NCBI GenBank assembly: GCA_910579725.1
Contig: CAJTUD010000001.1
Coordinates: forward strand, 1 to 64,000
DNA: 64,000 nucleotides
Reading direction: 5' to 3'
From: an uncultured Oscillospiraceae bacterium
GTDB lineage: Bacteria > Bacillota > Clostridia > Oscillospirales > Oscillospiraceae
A program made the translations under genes and the position numbers. A model generated the notes under the pieces. The model was not told where the DNA came from. It saw nothing but the letters and a program-made list of their open reading frames with translations, and ran no database searches. Shown here piece after piece: positions 32,201 through 39,462 of the stretch (position 1 is its first letter; the number at the start of each line of letters is the position of its first letter).

Positions 32201-32641
32201 CTCCAGCGAGATGGCAGCCTCCCGCAGCCTCTCCGGCGAACTGGTTTTTTGCAGCAGCGCCTCAGCGGTAGCTACCATGACGCTGCCGCCCCGGTCCGCC
32301 AGTTCATAGAGGGCCGCAATACGGCTGTGTTCCCACTGCCGGGAGATGACAGTTCCCGCCCGGACGAAAAGTTCCCTGGCAGAGAGCCGCAAAACCGGAC
32401 AGGGAGCCTCCCCCTCGCCCAACAGGATGGCCAGATCCTTCGCCAGCCGGTCGGCCTCCCCCTCATCGGAACAGATCATGATCAAAGGCCGCTGGGTCCG
32501 CGCGGCCACCGCAGCGGCGATCTGTGCGCGGTGAACGCCGCCCAGGCCGGTGACGGCGGCGGGACAGCCTCCGCCTTCGACGGCGGAGGCTAGTGCTTCG
32601 GTTTCCGGTATCGTGAGAAAGGCTTCCAATAATCGTTTCAT
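29237..32641 (-). CDS. mfd: Transcription-repair coupling factor Mfd
   Basis: Mfd removes RNA polymerase stalled at DNA lesions and recruits UvrA for nucleotide excision repair. The 1134-residue protein shows the UvrB-like N-terminal modules, the RNA polymerase interaction domain (LSVGDLVVHSAHGVGRFEG), a RecG-like motor with Walker A GDVGYGKTEVA and the DEEQRFGV box, the SATPIPRTL motif, and the C-terminal D7 autoinhibitory domain (YRRIAAIRSEAD...LMDRYGDPP). The ATG at 32641 has AAGGAG upstream; a longer reading to 32839 would cover the promoter and hairpin leader. The leader of about 160 nt contains a terminator-like hairpin at 32760-32786. Confidence 0.96.
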   Translation of the reverse strand: MKRLLEAFLTIPETEALASAVEGGGCPAAVTGLGGVHRAQIAAAVAARTQRPLIMICSDEGEADRLAKDLAILLGEGEAPCPVLRLSARELFVRAGTVISRQWEHSRIAALYELADRGGSVMVATAEALLQKTSSPERLREAAISLETGGRYDLEALPGRLVEAGYSRADQVEGVGQFALRGGILDVFSPLMEEPVRCEFFDDEIDSMGAFDILTQRRTKNLNNALLLPAVELLPGAEKAAVFDYFPSTTLLCVSETGRVGERVKNVLWQAREDTESLLAAGEKDGDLTALLLSQSEWLEKLGNFALCMLESLPTSRYPLPPRTLLSISAKQLSAYGGSVETAAADIAHYRESGCRTLLLCGSAARARSLQRMLFDRDIPTALDLSCGEMPGPGEVRVSIGALSAGAEYPQVSLVVLTEGQLTARTAGKQPARKQKKDNRQKILSYADLSVGDLVVHSAHGVGRFEGIRKMPVDGVEKDYIKIAYAGGDCLYVPATGLDQVSKYIGGGGLGSDGEVHAAKLNKLGGADWHKQRSKAKAAVKDLAKGLIALYAQRQRQPGFAFSPDSPWQLEFEEAFDYVETEDQLRCIAEIKKDMERPVPMDRLLCGDVGYGKTEVALRAVMKCILDGKQAAILAPTTVLAQQHFNTACNRFRSFPVEIRVLSRFQTPGQVRQILADLRNGKVDLLIGTHKLIQKDVAASFKDLGLLVVDEEQRFGVSHKEKLKEMSRQVDVLTLSATPIPRTLNMALSGIRDMSTLEEPPQNRQPVQTYVIEHDWGIIGDAMRREIDRGGQVYYLHNRVESIDTTAAQIRRLIGEDARVVTGHGRMDEKQLSAVMQQMVEGEAQVMVCTTIIETGIDIANVNTLIIEDADRMGLAQLHQIRGRIGRSARRAYAYMTYRPGKVLSEIASKRLTAIREYVEFGSGFKIAMRDLEIRGAGNLLGAEQSGYMMTVGYDMYLQLLEEAVLEEKGEKKKTVVECSADLAVSAHIPGGYVSSNQQRMDLYRRIAAIRSEADASDLLDELMDRYGDPPKSVYALLDVALLRASAAQGGISDISQKERQIRFVLADFDAEAIAALVTSAKYRRRLVVNAGDVPALTLTLQPKEPVLETALALTEDLRLARESRRENQEEQPL

Positions 32642-32759
32642 AGGCGCTCCTTGTTGCGGGCAGTCACACCGCCTACATGATTCTTTATCCGCCCTGAACA
32701 GGGCGGCAAAGCGGCCGGGCGCTCTGCCGCCGGGCCGCCTGAAAACGCATGAAAAAGCC

Positions 32760-32786
32760 CACGCCGTTCCACTGAGAACAGGCGTG
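32760..32786 (-). promoter_or_regulatory. Terminator-like hairpin in the mfd leader (candidate attenuator)
   Basis: About 20 nt after the predicted mfd transcription start, the minus-strand RNA can form a 10-bp stem (CACGCC, bulged T, GTTC with GAACGGCGTG) closed by a 6-nt loop and followed by GGCTTTTTC. A second GC-rich hairpin with GCGGCC/GGCCGC arms lies further down the leader, before the ribosome site. This layout suggests attenuation, but no sensor was recognised. Confidence 0.55.
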
Positions 32787-32810
32787 TGCCCAATACATCT
32801 TTCTGTTATT

Positions 32811-32839
32811 ATCTTACCGTTTTTTTTCCGGCTTGTCAA
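32811..32839 (-). promoter_or_regulatory. Promoter of mfd
   Basis: On the minus strand TTGACA (32834-32839) is followed after 17 nt, including an A8 tract, by TAAGAT (32811-32816). Confidence 0.75.
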
Positions 32840-32965
32840 GGGGAATGCGCAAGGGTCTCTTTTCAGAAAAGTGTTGCCGGACTATAACTTCGGCTATTTC
32901 TACAGCAGCACAGGTCTGAAAAGGGGAGCGCAATGTCCCTTATAAAGTCAATGCGCCCAAGAATC

Positions 32966-33004
32966 ATTAAAAAGCAGGCGGAGGCATTGTGTGATGCCTC
33001 CGCC
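32966..33004 (-). terminator. Intrinsic terminator of pnp
   Basis: A perfect 11-bp stem (32977-32987 and 32994-33004) starts 15 bp past the pnp stop and is followed on the minus strand by TGCTTTTTAATG. Confidence 0.9.
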
Positions 33005-33019
33005 GCAATTTTTATCGGG

Positions 33020-35170
33020 TTACTTGACCGTCTCTCCCCGGGCTTTCTTTTCCTCAATTTCCCGGAGGGCGTCCTTGTGGGACAGATTGACCCGCCCCTT
33101 CTCGTCGATCTCTGTGACCTTGACCCACATCATATCGCCGATCTTGCACACGTCTTCCACCTTCTCCACCCGGTGGTTGGCCAGCTTGGAAATATGCACC
33201 AGCCCATCCTTTCCGGGAGCCAGCTCCACAAACGCACCGAACTGCATCAGCCGCACCACGCGGCCATAGTACAGACTGCCCACTTCAGGCACAAACACAA
33301 TCTGATCAATGGCGTGCTTGGCGGCCTCGGCAGACTCAGAGTTGGCGGAGGCGATGCGGATGGTGCCATCGTCCTCAATGTCAATTTTGGCTCCGGTGTC
33401 GGCCACAATCTTCTGGATGACGCTGCCGCCCTTGCCGATGACATCACGGATGTTGTCGGGATCAATGTGCATGGTAATCATTTTCGGAGCCCACTTGCTG
33501 ACCTCAGGCCGGGGCGCAGCAATGCAGGGCAACATGATCTGATCCAGAATCTCACACCGGGCGTCATAAGTGATGTCCAGCGCGTTTTTGATGATTTCCA
33601 TGGTCAGTCCGTCGTTCTTCAGGTCCATCTGGATAGCGGTAATACCTTTCCTGGTGCCGCCCACTTTGAAATCCATCTCACCGTGGAAGTCTTCCACGCC
33701 CTGGATATCAATGAAAGTGGTGAAGGAGCCGTCGTCATCCTGAATGAGGCCGCAGGAAATACCGGCGACAGGGGCCTTGATGGGTACGCCGGCATCCATC
33801 AGCGCCAGAGTGGAGCCGCAGATAGAGCCCTGAGAGGTGGAACCATTGGAGGAAACCACCTCGGATACCACCCGGATGGCATAGGGGAACTCCTCCTCGC
33901 TGGGCAATACGGGCAGCAGGGCCCGCTCCGCCAGAGCACCGTGGCCGATCTCCCGGCGGCCGGGGCTGCGGGAGGGCTTGGCTTCGCCCACGCTGTAGCC
34001 AGGGAAATTGTAATGGTGCATATACCGCTTGGACTCCTCCGGCCAGATAGTGTCCAGCTTCTGGCAGGCGGACAGGGTGTCCAGAGTGCAGATGCTCAGT
34101 ACCTGGGTCTGTCCCCGGGTGAAGAGGCCGGAACCGTGGACTCGAGGCAGCACGCCCACCTCCGCGCCAAGAGGACGGATCTCGTTCTTCTGACGGCCAT
34201 CCACCCGGTGACCCTGGAGCAGCCACGCCTTGACAATCTTCTTCTGGAACTTATAGGTAAACTCTTCCAGGTATTTGTCCATATCGGGATACTGCTCCAG
34301 ATACTTTTCGTGCCAATGCTCGATCATGGCATTCCACCGGGCTTCACGGACATTCTTGTCGTCGGTGTCCATAGCGGCCTTAGCCTCGTCCATGAAGTTG
34401 GCCACGATATCGTCGAAAAGCTCCTGGTTGAAATCGGCGTGGGGATAGTCAAACTTCTCCTTGCCCATTTCAGCCGCCATCTGGTTGATAAGGGCAACCT
34501 GCTTCTGGTTTTCGCTGTGAGCGGTCTGGATGGCTTCGAACATGATATCATTGGGAATTTCGTTGGCCCCTGCCTCAATCATGACCACCTTCCTGCCGGT
34601 GGAAACCACGGTCACGTCCATGTCGGAGGCCTCGGCCTGCTCCCGGGAGGGGTTCACGACCAGCTTGCCGTCCACATAGCCCATTTTTACCGCGCCCACG
34701 GGTCCGTTCCAGGGGATGTCGGAGATAGCCAGGGCGGCGGAAGTGCCGATGAGGGCCGCAATCTCAGGGGAGCAGTCGTGGTCCACGCTCATGACGGTGG
34801 CCATGATGGCCACGTCATTGCGGAAATCCCCGGGAAACAGAGGACGAATGGGCCGGTCAATGACCCGGCTGGTGAGAATCCCCTTTTCACCGGGACGGCC
34901 TTCCCGGCGCATGAAGGAGCCGGGGATGCGGCCTACAGCGTACATCTTCTCCTCAAAGTCCACGCTCAGAGGGAAGAAGTCAATGCCGTCCCGGGGACGG
35001 GCGGAGGCGGTGGCAGTGACCAGCACAGTGGTCTCGCCATAGGTGACAAGAACCGCCGCATTGGCCAGCTCGGCCAGCTTGCCGGTTTCCAGGGTCAGAG
35101 GGCGGCCGGCCAGATCCATGGTGTACTTGCGGTAGTTGGGAAACTGCTTTTTGGTGATGATAGTCGACAT
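33020..35170 (-). CDS. pnp: Polyribonucleotide nucleotidyltransferase (PNPase)
   Basis: PNPase degrades RNA from the 3' end by phosphorolysis. The 716-residue protein has the full architecture: first RNase PH domain (RPRDGIDFFPLSVDFEEKMYA region near 60-80), helical domain, second RNase PH domain with GTSAALAISD earlier and EIGHGALAERALLPVLP later, a KH domain (IRDVIGKGGSVIQKI) and a C-terminal S1 domain ending in the YGRVVRLMQFGAFVEL segment. The ATG at 35170 has AAAAGGAG upstream. It lies downstream of rpsO on the same strand, the common bacterial order. The 253-bp gap carries a long hairpin resembling RNase III targets. A terminator follows the gene. Confidence 0.97.
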   Translation of the reverse strand: MSTIITKKQFPNYRKYTMDLAGRPLTLETGKLAELANAAVLVTYGETTVLVTATASARPRDGIDFFPLSVDFEEKMYAVGRIPGSFMRREGRPGEKGILTSRVIDRPIRPLFPGDFRNDVAIMATVMSVDHDCSPEIAALIGTSAALAISDIPWNGPVGAVKMGYVDGKLVVNPSREQAEASDMDVTVVSTGRKVVMIEAGANEIPNDIMFEAIQTAHSENQKQVALINQMAAEMGKEKFDYPHADFNQELFDDIVANFMDEAKAAMDTDDKNVREARWNAMIEHWHEKYLEQYPDMDKYLEEFTYKFQKKIVKAWLLQGHRVDGRQKNEIRPLGAEVGVLPRVHGSGLFTRGQTQVLSICTLDTLSACQKLDTIWPEESKRYMHHYNFPGYSVGEAKPSRSPGRREIGHGALAERALLPVLPSEEEFPYAIRVVSEVVSSNGSTSQGSICGSTLALMDAGVPIKAPVAGISCGLIQDDDGSFTTFIDIQGVEDFHGEMDFKVGGTRKGITAIQMDLKNDGLTMEIIKNALDITYDARCEILDQIMLPCIAAPRPEVSKWAPKMITMHIDPDNIRDVIGKGGSVIQKIVADTGAKIDIEDDGTIRIASANSESAEAAKHAIDQIVFVPEVGSLYYGRVVRLMQFGAFVELAPGKDGLVHISKLANHRVEKVEDVCKIGDMMWVKVTEIDEKGRVNLSHKDALREIEEKKARGETVK

Positions 35171-35272
35171 AGCGTACTCCTTTTCTTTTGTTCGTTCATT
35201 TGACGGTGGGGACGCTCCTGGGTTTCGTCCAAGGGCCGTCCCGGCAGCGGCACTGCCCACTGCCGTCCGGGA

Positions 35273-35345
35273 GCCGCCTTTTAGCACTTGATCTCGGTGC
35301 CGGAAAGGGGGGTCCGGCAACAAGATCAACTGCTAAAACAGCGGC
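35273..35345 (-). promoter_or_regulatory. Long imperfect stem-loop in the rpsO-pnp gap
   Basis: Arms at 35273-35303 and 35314-35345 pair over about 31 bp with roughly four mismatches and one bulge, with a 10-nt loop. It lies in the pnp leader on the minus strand, about 100 nt before the start codon. A smaller GC hairpin follows at about 35240-35271. In E. coli a comparable rpsO-pnp stem is cut by RNase III and used by PNPase for autocontrol; a similar role here is inferred. Confidence 0.65.
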
Positions 35346-35385
35346 TTTTCTCATGCTGCGCGGGAAATGCCGGGAACGCAAATAC

Positions 35386-35412
35386 GGGGAGAAGGGTCCC
35401 GCCCTTCCCCCC
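35386..35412 (-). terminator. Hairpin after rpsO, possible weak terminator
   Basis: An 11-bp stem with one mismatch (35386-35396 and 35402-35412) starts 11 bp after the rpsO stop. It is followed by GTATTTGCG on the minus strand, which is poor in T, so partial readthrough into pnp is likely. Confidence 0.4.
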
Positions 35413-35423
35413 GCTATGCGCAC

Positions 35424-35690
35424 TTACTTCCGGATTCCCAGCTTGGCGATGAGGGCACGATAGCGCTCGATGTCCTTCTTGGCCAGATAATCCAGCAGGC
35501 TACGGCGCTTACCGATCATCTTGTACAGGCCGCGACGGCTGTGGTTGTCGTGGGCGTGGACTTTCAGGTGCTCGGTAAGCTGGTTGATCCGCTCGGTGAG
35601 GATGGCCACCTGAACCTCCGGGGAACCGGTGTCCGTTTCATGGGTGCGATTGGCCTCGATAATAGAGGTCTTCTGATCTTTCTGCATCAT
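35424..35690 (-). CDS. rpsO: 30S ribosomal protein S15
   Basis: Ribosomal protein S15 binds helices 20-22 of 16S rRNA and helps assemble the central domain. The 88-residue length and the sequence are standard: THETDTGSPEVQVAILTERI, then HDNHSRRGLYKMIGKRRSLLDYL, the 16S-binding core, and a final LGIRK. The first ATG of the ATG-ATG pair (35690) has AGGTGGAG 7 nt upstream. A longer reading into the leader has no S15 resemblance. It has its own promoter and lies 253 bp before pnp. Confidence 0.97.
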   Translation of the reverse strand: MMQKDQKTSIIEANRTHETDTGSPEVQVAILTERINQLTEHLKVHAHDNHSRRGLYKMIGKRRSLLDYLAKKDIERYRALIAKLGIRK

Positions 35691-35798
35691 AATGCTGCTC
35701 CACCTTTTTCTAAATTCTCCGCAGGCCGCGCCGGGGCAGGTGCCGCCTCCGTCGAAGCAAGGGAAGTAACGCAACGCATCTCCGCCGCGTGCCAGATT

Positions 35799-35827
35799 AC
35801 TATATCACAGTCATTTCCTGTTGTAAA
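35799..35827 (-). promoter_or_regulatory. Promoter of rpsO-pnp
   Basis: On the minus strand TTTACA (35822-35827) and TATAGT (35799-35804) are 17 nt apart. The leader of about 100 nt is GC-rich and could carry an S15 autoregulatory fold, which I could not define. Confidence 0.7.
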
Positions 35828-35912
35828 GAGAAATTTGTCAATAATTTGCGGCAGACCGGCTCAACCCCAATATTGCGGAAATTATGCAGGCAACAGCCGC
35901 GACGGATGGCAT

Positions 35913-36962
35913 CTATTGTGCGGCATCCCGCCCCAGCATACGTCCGGCAAACCTGGCCCCACGCTCCGCCACGCCGGGAAGCCGGAGCAGGCTTCCCTTC
36001 TCGTTGGCGGTCTCCAGCATGCAGAAGCGAGGGGGCAGGTAAAAGCTCTTATTCATATTGAGACCGCTGATCAGTTGCCGGGCCAGCAAATCGCCTCCAG
36101 AGTAGCCGGAGACAATCAGTCCATAGAGCCGTTTGTCGTAAAATCGGCTCTGCCGGAACAGTGCTGTGAGGCGATTGACAAAAGCGGTTAGATTAGCGGA
36201 CAGAGCATCGTTATAGTTGGCGCAAAGCATCACCAGCGCGTCGCACTCCCGCACCGCCGGGAACACCTCGTCCACCATAGGCCCCCCGTAAAAGCACCCG
36301 CCCTGCTCTCCGAAATGGAGGCAGGTAGTGTAGGCGCAGCCATTGCAGTCGGAGACGGTACCATTGCGCAGGCCCAGCTCTGTCACCTCCACCTCCTCCG
36401 GCAGATTGCGCCGCACCAGATCCCACAGAGCCAGGGTATTGCTGGTAGCCCGGGAGGATGCGTGAAGCGCCGTCAGTTTTTGGATGGGCGGCGGCGGAGG
36501 CCAGTACAGCAGCCGTTCCACCAGCTCCCCCACTGCCAGGCGAAAAGCGGCAGCTTCATCGGTGCCGTGAATTTCCGCCTGCACCCGAAAATTCCGCAGC
36601 GACCCGGTGGCCTCCACCAGAGGCCGCCCCAGGAAGGCGCAGCCTGCCAGATTTGCTGACAGTACCAGATCCCGCGCCACATCCTTGGTATACAGCTCCC
36701 CCTGTCCAGTCACCACCAGAGCGGCTGTGCAGCCATCCAGCCGCGCCTCCCCCCGGCGAAGGGCGGAGAGCATTCTGTAATACTCCAAGCCACAGCCGCC
36801 TTCGTCCAGAGCCACGGCGAACAGCAGCCGCTTTCCCTCCAGTCCGGCCAGCCCATCCGACGAATCCCGCAAGCAGGTCCCGGCGGGCAGCAGCGGGGCC
36901 AGCAGCTCCTGTAAATGCCGGCTATACGGCGGATTACCCGGCAGAATCACATTCAGAGGCAT
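35913..36962 (-). CDS. NADPH-dependent FMN reductase-like flavoprotein
   Basis: A 349-residue cytoplasmic protein whose C-terminal half has a flavodoxin-like NAD(P)H-dependent FMN reductase fold. After ALHASSRATSN (the phosphate-binding strand-loop) come CNGCAYTTCLHFGEQGGC, a Cys cluster like that of iron-sulfur flavoproteins, and LVMLCANYNDALSANLTAFVNRL, the flavin-binding segment. The N-terminal ~150 residues form a separate alpha/beta domain that I do not recognise. It is the third gene of the DUF1538/P-II operon. The ATG at 36962 starts 7 bp after the P-II stop; a TTG at 36977 overlapping that stop is an alternative with a poorly spaced GGAG. The electron acceptor and its link to P-II signalling are unknown. 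Confidence 0.8.
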   Translation of the reverse strand: MPLNVILPGNPPYSRHLQELLAPLLPAGTCLRDSSDGLAGLEGKRLLFAVALDEGGCGLEYYRMLSALRRGEARLDGCTAALVVTGQGELYTKDVARDLVLSANLAGCAFLGRPLVEATGSLRNFRVQAEIHGTDEAAAFRLAVGELVERLLYWPPPPPIQKLTALHASSRATSNTLALWDLVRRNLPEEVEVTELGLRNGTVSDCNGCAYTTCLHFGEQGGCFYGGPMVDEVFPAVRECDALVMLCANYNDALSANLTAFVNRLTALFRQSRFYDKRLYGLIVSGYSGGDLLARQLISGLNMNKSFYLPPRFCMLETANEKGSLLRLPGVAERGARFAGRMLGRDAAQ

Positions 36963-36969
36963 CCCCTGC

Positions 36970-37647
36970 TTATCCAAGATGCACCATCTGCTCCACAGCG
37001 ATAGACGTCACCATGGCTCCCGCCTCGGTGCGCAGTCCGTGTGTTTTGGAAATGGAGTCCATCACCCGGTTTCTGATCTCTGTGGGAACCACAATAAAAA
37101 TCAGTTCCTTTTCCGCCTGCAAGGTGGTAATGCCGGAAGACTGGGCAAAGCTCTCATCTCCCGCCCAGCGGCCCCGGATAATGGTACCTCCCCGGACACC
37201 TGCTTTCCGGGCGGTTTCCATAACCGTGTCGGTGAAGCCCTGGTTCACTGTCACCAGAATCATACTGTTTTTTTGCTGATTGTCCATACTTCCTGTTCCC
37301 TCCCTTTCCGGTTTTGTTTTCAGATCAATATAGGCGGCCATCAGATTGCTCAGCGCCGACAGAGGCGCGGTAAAGGCGATGCCCCGGCCCGGGACCTCCC
37401 TGCGCAGCTCGTCGTCCAGCTTCTCCAGCAGCAGCCGGGCGGCAGTGCGGGTACCGGTGCTGAGGATAATGTCCTTCTCCGACCCTCCCAGGCCGAGAAT
37501 ATCCAGAATCTCCGAGGTGGCGGTGCCCTGTCCCTCGCAGCGGATATGGGTGAAAATCTGGTTCTTCTGATACAGCTTCACCAGTTTGCTGCCGCAGCCC
37601 CGCTCCACAATGGACATGATGAGAACCATCTGCTCCGGTTTTTTCAT
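36970..37647 (-). CDS. Tandem P-II-like regulatory protein
   Basis: A 225-residue protein made of two P-II/GlnB-like ferredoxin-fold domains in tandem (about 4-112 and 127-222). In the first the hallmarks are LVKLYQKNQIFTHIRCEGQGTATSEIL; in the second, GVRGGTIIRGRWAGDES, a T-loop-like stretch, and the terminal GAMVTSIAVEQM. P-II proteins sense nucleotides or metabolites and gate transporters or enzymes. Here the gene sits 15 bp behind a DUF1538 membrane protein, so it probably controls that protein. The tandem form is unlike canonical trimeric GlnB; two molecules would give an even number of lobes, or each half may have specialised. No conserved T-loop Tyr uridylylation site is apparent. Confidence 0.85.
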   Translation of the reverse strand: MKKPEQMVLIMSIVERGCGSKLVKLYQKNQIFTHIRCEGQGTATSEILDILGLGGSEKDIILSTGTRTAARLLLEKLDDELRREVPGRGIAFTAPLSALSNLMAAYIDLKTKPEREGTGSMDNQQKNSMILVTVNQGFTDTVMETARKAGVRGGTIIRGRWAGDESFAQSSGITTLQAEKELIFIVVPTEIRNRVMDSISKTHGLRTEAGAMVTSIAVEQMVHLG

Positions 37648-37662
37648 TGCTCCGCCCCCTTC

Positions 37663-39186
37663 TCACTCATAATAGAATACACCGTCCCTGACCTTTGCCA
37701 TCTCCGCTTTCAGCGCGTCATCCGCCAGCCGTTTGCGCACCCGGCCCGCCAGACCCAGCAGCTGGATGGCTACCAGAGGCGTCATAGCCACCAAGGCCAC
37801 CAGGCCGAACGCGTCAGTCATCAGGTTTCCGCCCCACTTTTCGCAGGCCCCCATGGCGAAGGGCAGGAGAAAGGTGGCAGTCATAGGACCTGAGGCCACA
37901 CCGCCGGCATCAAAGGCCACACCGGTGAACAGTTGGGGCACGAAAAAGGTCAGTACCAGAGAAATGGCATACCCCGGAATCAGAAACCACAGAATGGAGA
38001 TCCCCGTCAGCACCCGCAGCATGGCAATGCCGATGGAAACTGCCACGCCGATGCTCATACCCTGCCGCATGGCGGATTGGGAAATGGACCCCATGGAAAC
38101 CTCCTCCACCTGCTTGACCAGTACATGGACCGCAGGCTCCGCCGCCACGATGAAATACCCCATGAGCATGCCAACGGGAATCAGGAGAAACGGCGCTCCG
38201 CTCCCGGCGATGGTGGCTCCGATCAGCTCGCCCGCGCCCATAAAGCCCACGTTGACCCCGGTGAGAAACATCACCAGCCCGAGGTATGTATACACCACTC
38301 CGCTGACAATCCGCAGCAGCTGGGTCCGCTTGAACCTCCTGGTGAGCAGCTGGAACAACAGGAACACGGCGCAGATGGGGATCATCGCTGCCGCCACCTC
38401 CTTGGCGTAATGCGGAATGGCGGAGACAAACTCCCGGGCAGCATCCCTGGTAGTAGCCACATCCGCCAAAGCGGGAGGCGTATAGCTGGCGCTGTCAGGA
38501 GCGTAGCAAACGCCCAGAATCAGCACCGAAAGAATCGGCCCGATACTGCACAGAGCCACCAGGCCAAAGCTGTCGCTGGTGGCGTTCTTATCATTTCGCA
38601 CCGAGGCCAGACCTACGCCCAGCGCCATGATGAATGGTACCGTGATAGGGCCCGTGGTCACGCCGCCGGAGTCGAAGGATACCGGGATGAAGTCGTTGGG
38701 GGTAAACACGATGGCCACAATGAACGCCACCAGATAACAGCCCACCAGCAGCAGGGAGAGAGGAATCTTCAGCATCACCCGCAGCAGGGCCACCACCAGA
38801 AACACTCCCACACCGGCAGCCACAGTGAAAATCAGCACTTGATTAGGAATGGCGGGCACCTGCTGCGCCAGCACTGTCAAATCCGGCTCCGCCACGGTAA
38901 TCAGCATTCCCAGCACAAAAGCCACCGTCAGCGGCGCCGCCATATGTCGGGCCCGGCTCATGGTCACACCAATGGCGCTGCCCATGGGCGTCATGGACAT
39001 ATCCACCCCCAGCGTGAACATCCCCACGCCTACGATGAGCAGAAACGCGCCAAATAGAAACAGCACCAATACCCCCGGCGTCAGGGGCACGATAGTGACG
39101 CTCAGCGCCAGTACAATGGCGGTGATAGGCAGTACGGAGGAGAGAGACTCCTTGATCTTTTCCAGCAGCAGGGAATTGATACGCAC
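37663..39186 (-). CDS. DUF1538-family membrane protein, probable transporter
   Basis: A 507-residue polytopic membrane protein with about 12 hydrophobic segments in two homologous halves. Each half has the DUF1538 hallmark: FDSGGVTTGPITVPFIMALG in the first and FDAGGVASGPMTATFLLPFA in the second, each followed by D-S/A-FGLVAL. The inverted-repeat-like plan suggests a transporter, but no substrate is known for the family. The GTG at 39186 is preferred over an ATG at 39204 because AGAAAGGAG lies 6 nt before the GTG; the ATG would sit upstream of that site. It heads the operon with the tandem P-II protein and the flavoprotein. Confidence 0.85.
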   Translation of the reverse strand: MRINSLLLEKIKESLSSVLPITAIVLALSVTIVPLTPGVLVLFLFGAFLLIVGVGMFTLGVDMSMTPMGSAIGVTMSRARHMAAPLTVAFVLGMLITVAEPDLTVLAQQVPAIPNQVLIFTVAAGVGVFLVVALLRVMLKIPLSLLLVGCYLVAFIVAIVFTPNDFIPVSFDSGGVTTGPITVPFIMALGVGLASVRNDKNATSDSFGLVALCSIGPILSVLILGVCYAPDSASYTPPALADVATTRDAAREFVSAIPHYAKEVAAAMIPICAVFLLFQLLTRRFKRTQLLRIVSGVVYTYLGLVMFLTGVNVGFMGAGELIGATIAGSGAPFLLIPVGMLMGYFIVAAEPAVHVLVKQVEEVSMGSISQSAMRQGMSIGVAVSIGIAMLRVLTGISILWFLIPGYAISLVLTFFVPQLFTGVAFDAGGVASGPMTATFLLPFAMGACEKWGGNLMTDAFGLVALVAMTPLVAIQLLGLAGRVRKRLADDALKAEMAKVRDGVFYYE

Positions 39187-39245
39187 AGACGGCTCCTTTC
39201 TCATCCCAATACCGGGACGGCGCAAAAATTTCTTCTCTGTATAAC

Positions 39246-39274
39246 AGTATACCGGATTTTCCAGCTGCTGTCCA
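39246..39274 (-). promoter_or_regulatory. Promoter of the DUF1538/P-II operon
   Basis: On the minus strand TGGACA (39269-39274) and TATACT (39246-39251) are 17 nt apart, about 60 nt before the GTG. Confidence 0.7.
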
Positions 39275-39324
39275 GTGTTTCTGTCCGATGTTCACCGTAG
39301 CGGCGTCTGAATACTCTCCCTTTA

Positions 39325-39384
39325 TTTTATAAAAGCAAATCCTCCCGTGTGTGGTCTGGTATGTTCACACAAAGGAGGATTTGC
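39325..39384 (-). terminator. Intrinsic terminator of guaB
   Basis: An 11-bp stem (39335-39345 and 39374-39384), extended inside by GTGTG/CACAC, is followed on the minus strand by TTTTATAAAATAAAGG. It lies 78 bp past the guaB stop. Confidence 0.8.
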
Positions 39385-39462
39385 TCGCAAAAATATATTT
39401 TAATAAAAAGCGTGGGTTCTGCCATGCCCCCGGAACAGGTGGTGTGCGTCTGCGGAAGCCAG

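Noticed and set aside
29678..32593. 971-codon open frame on the plus strand
   Set aside because: It is antisense to mfd, which has all its motifs; the frame has only low-complexity His/Gly-rich translation.
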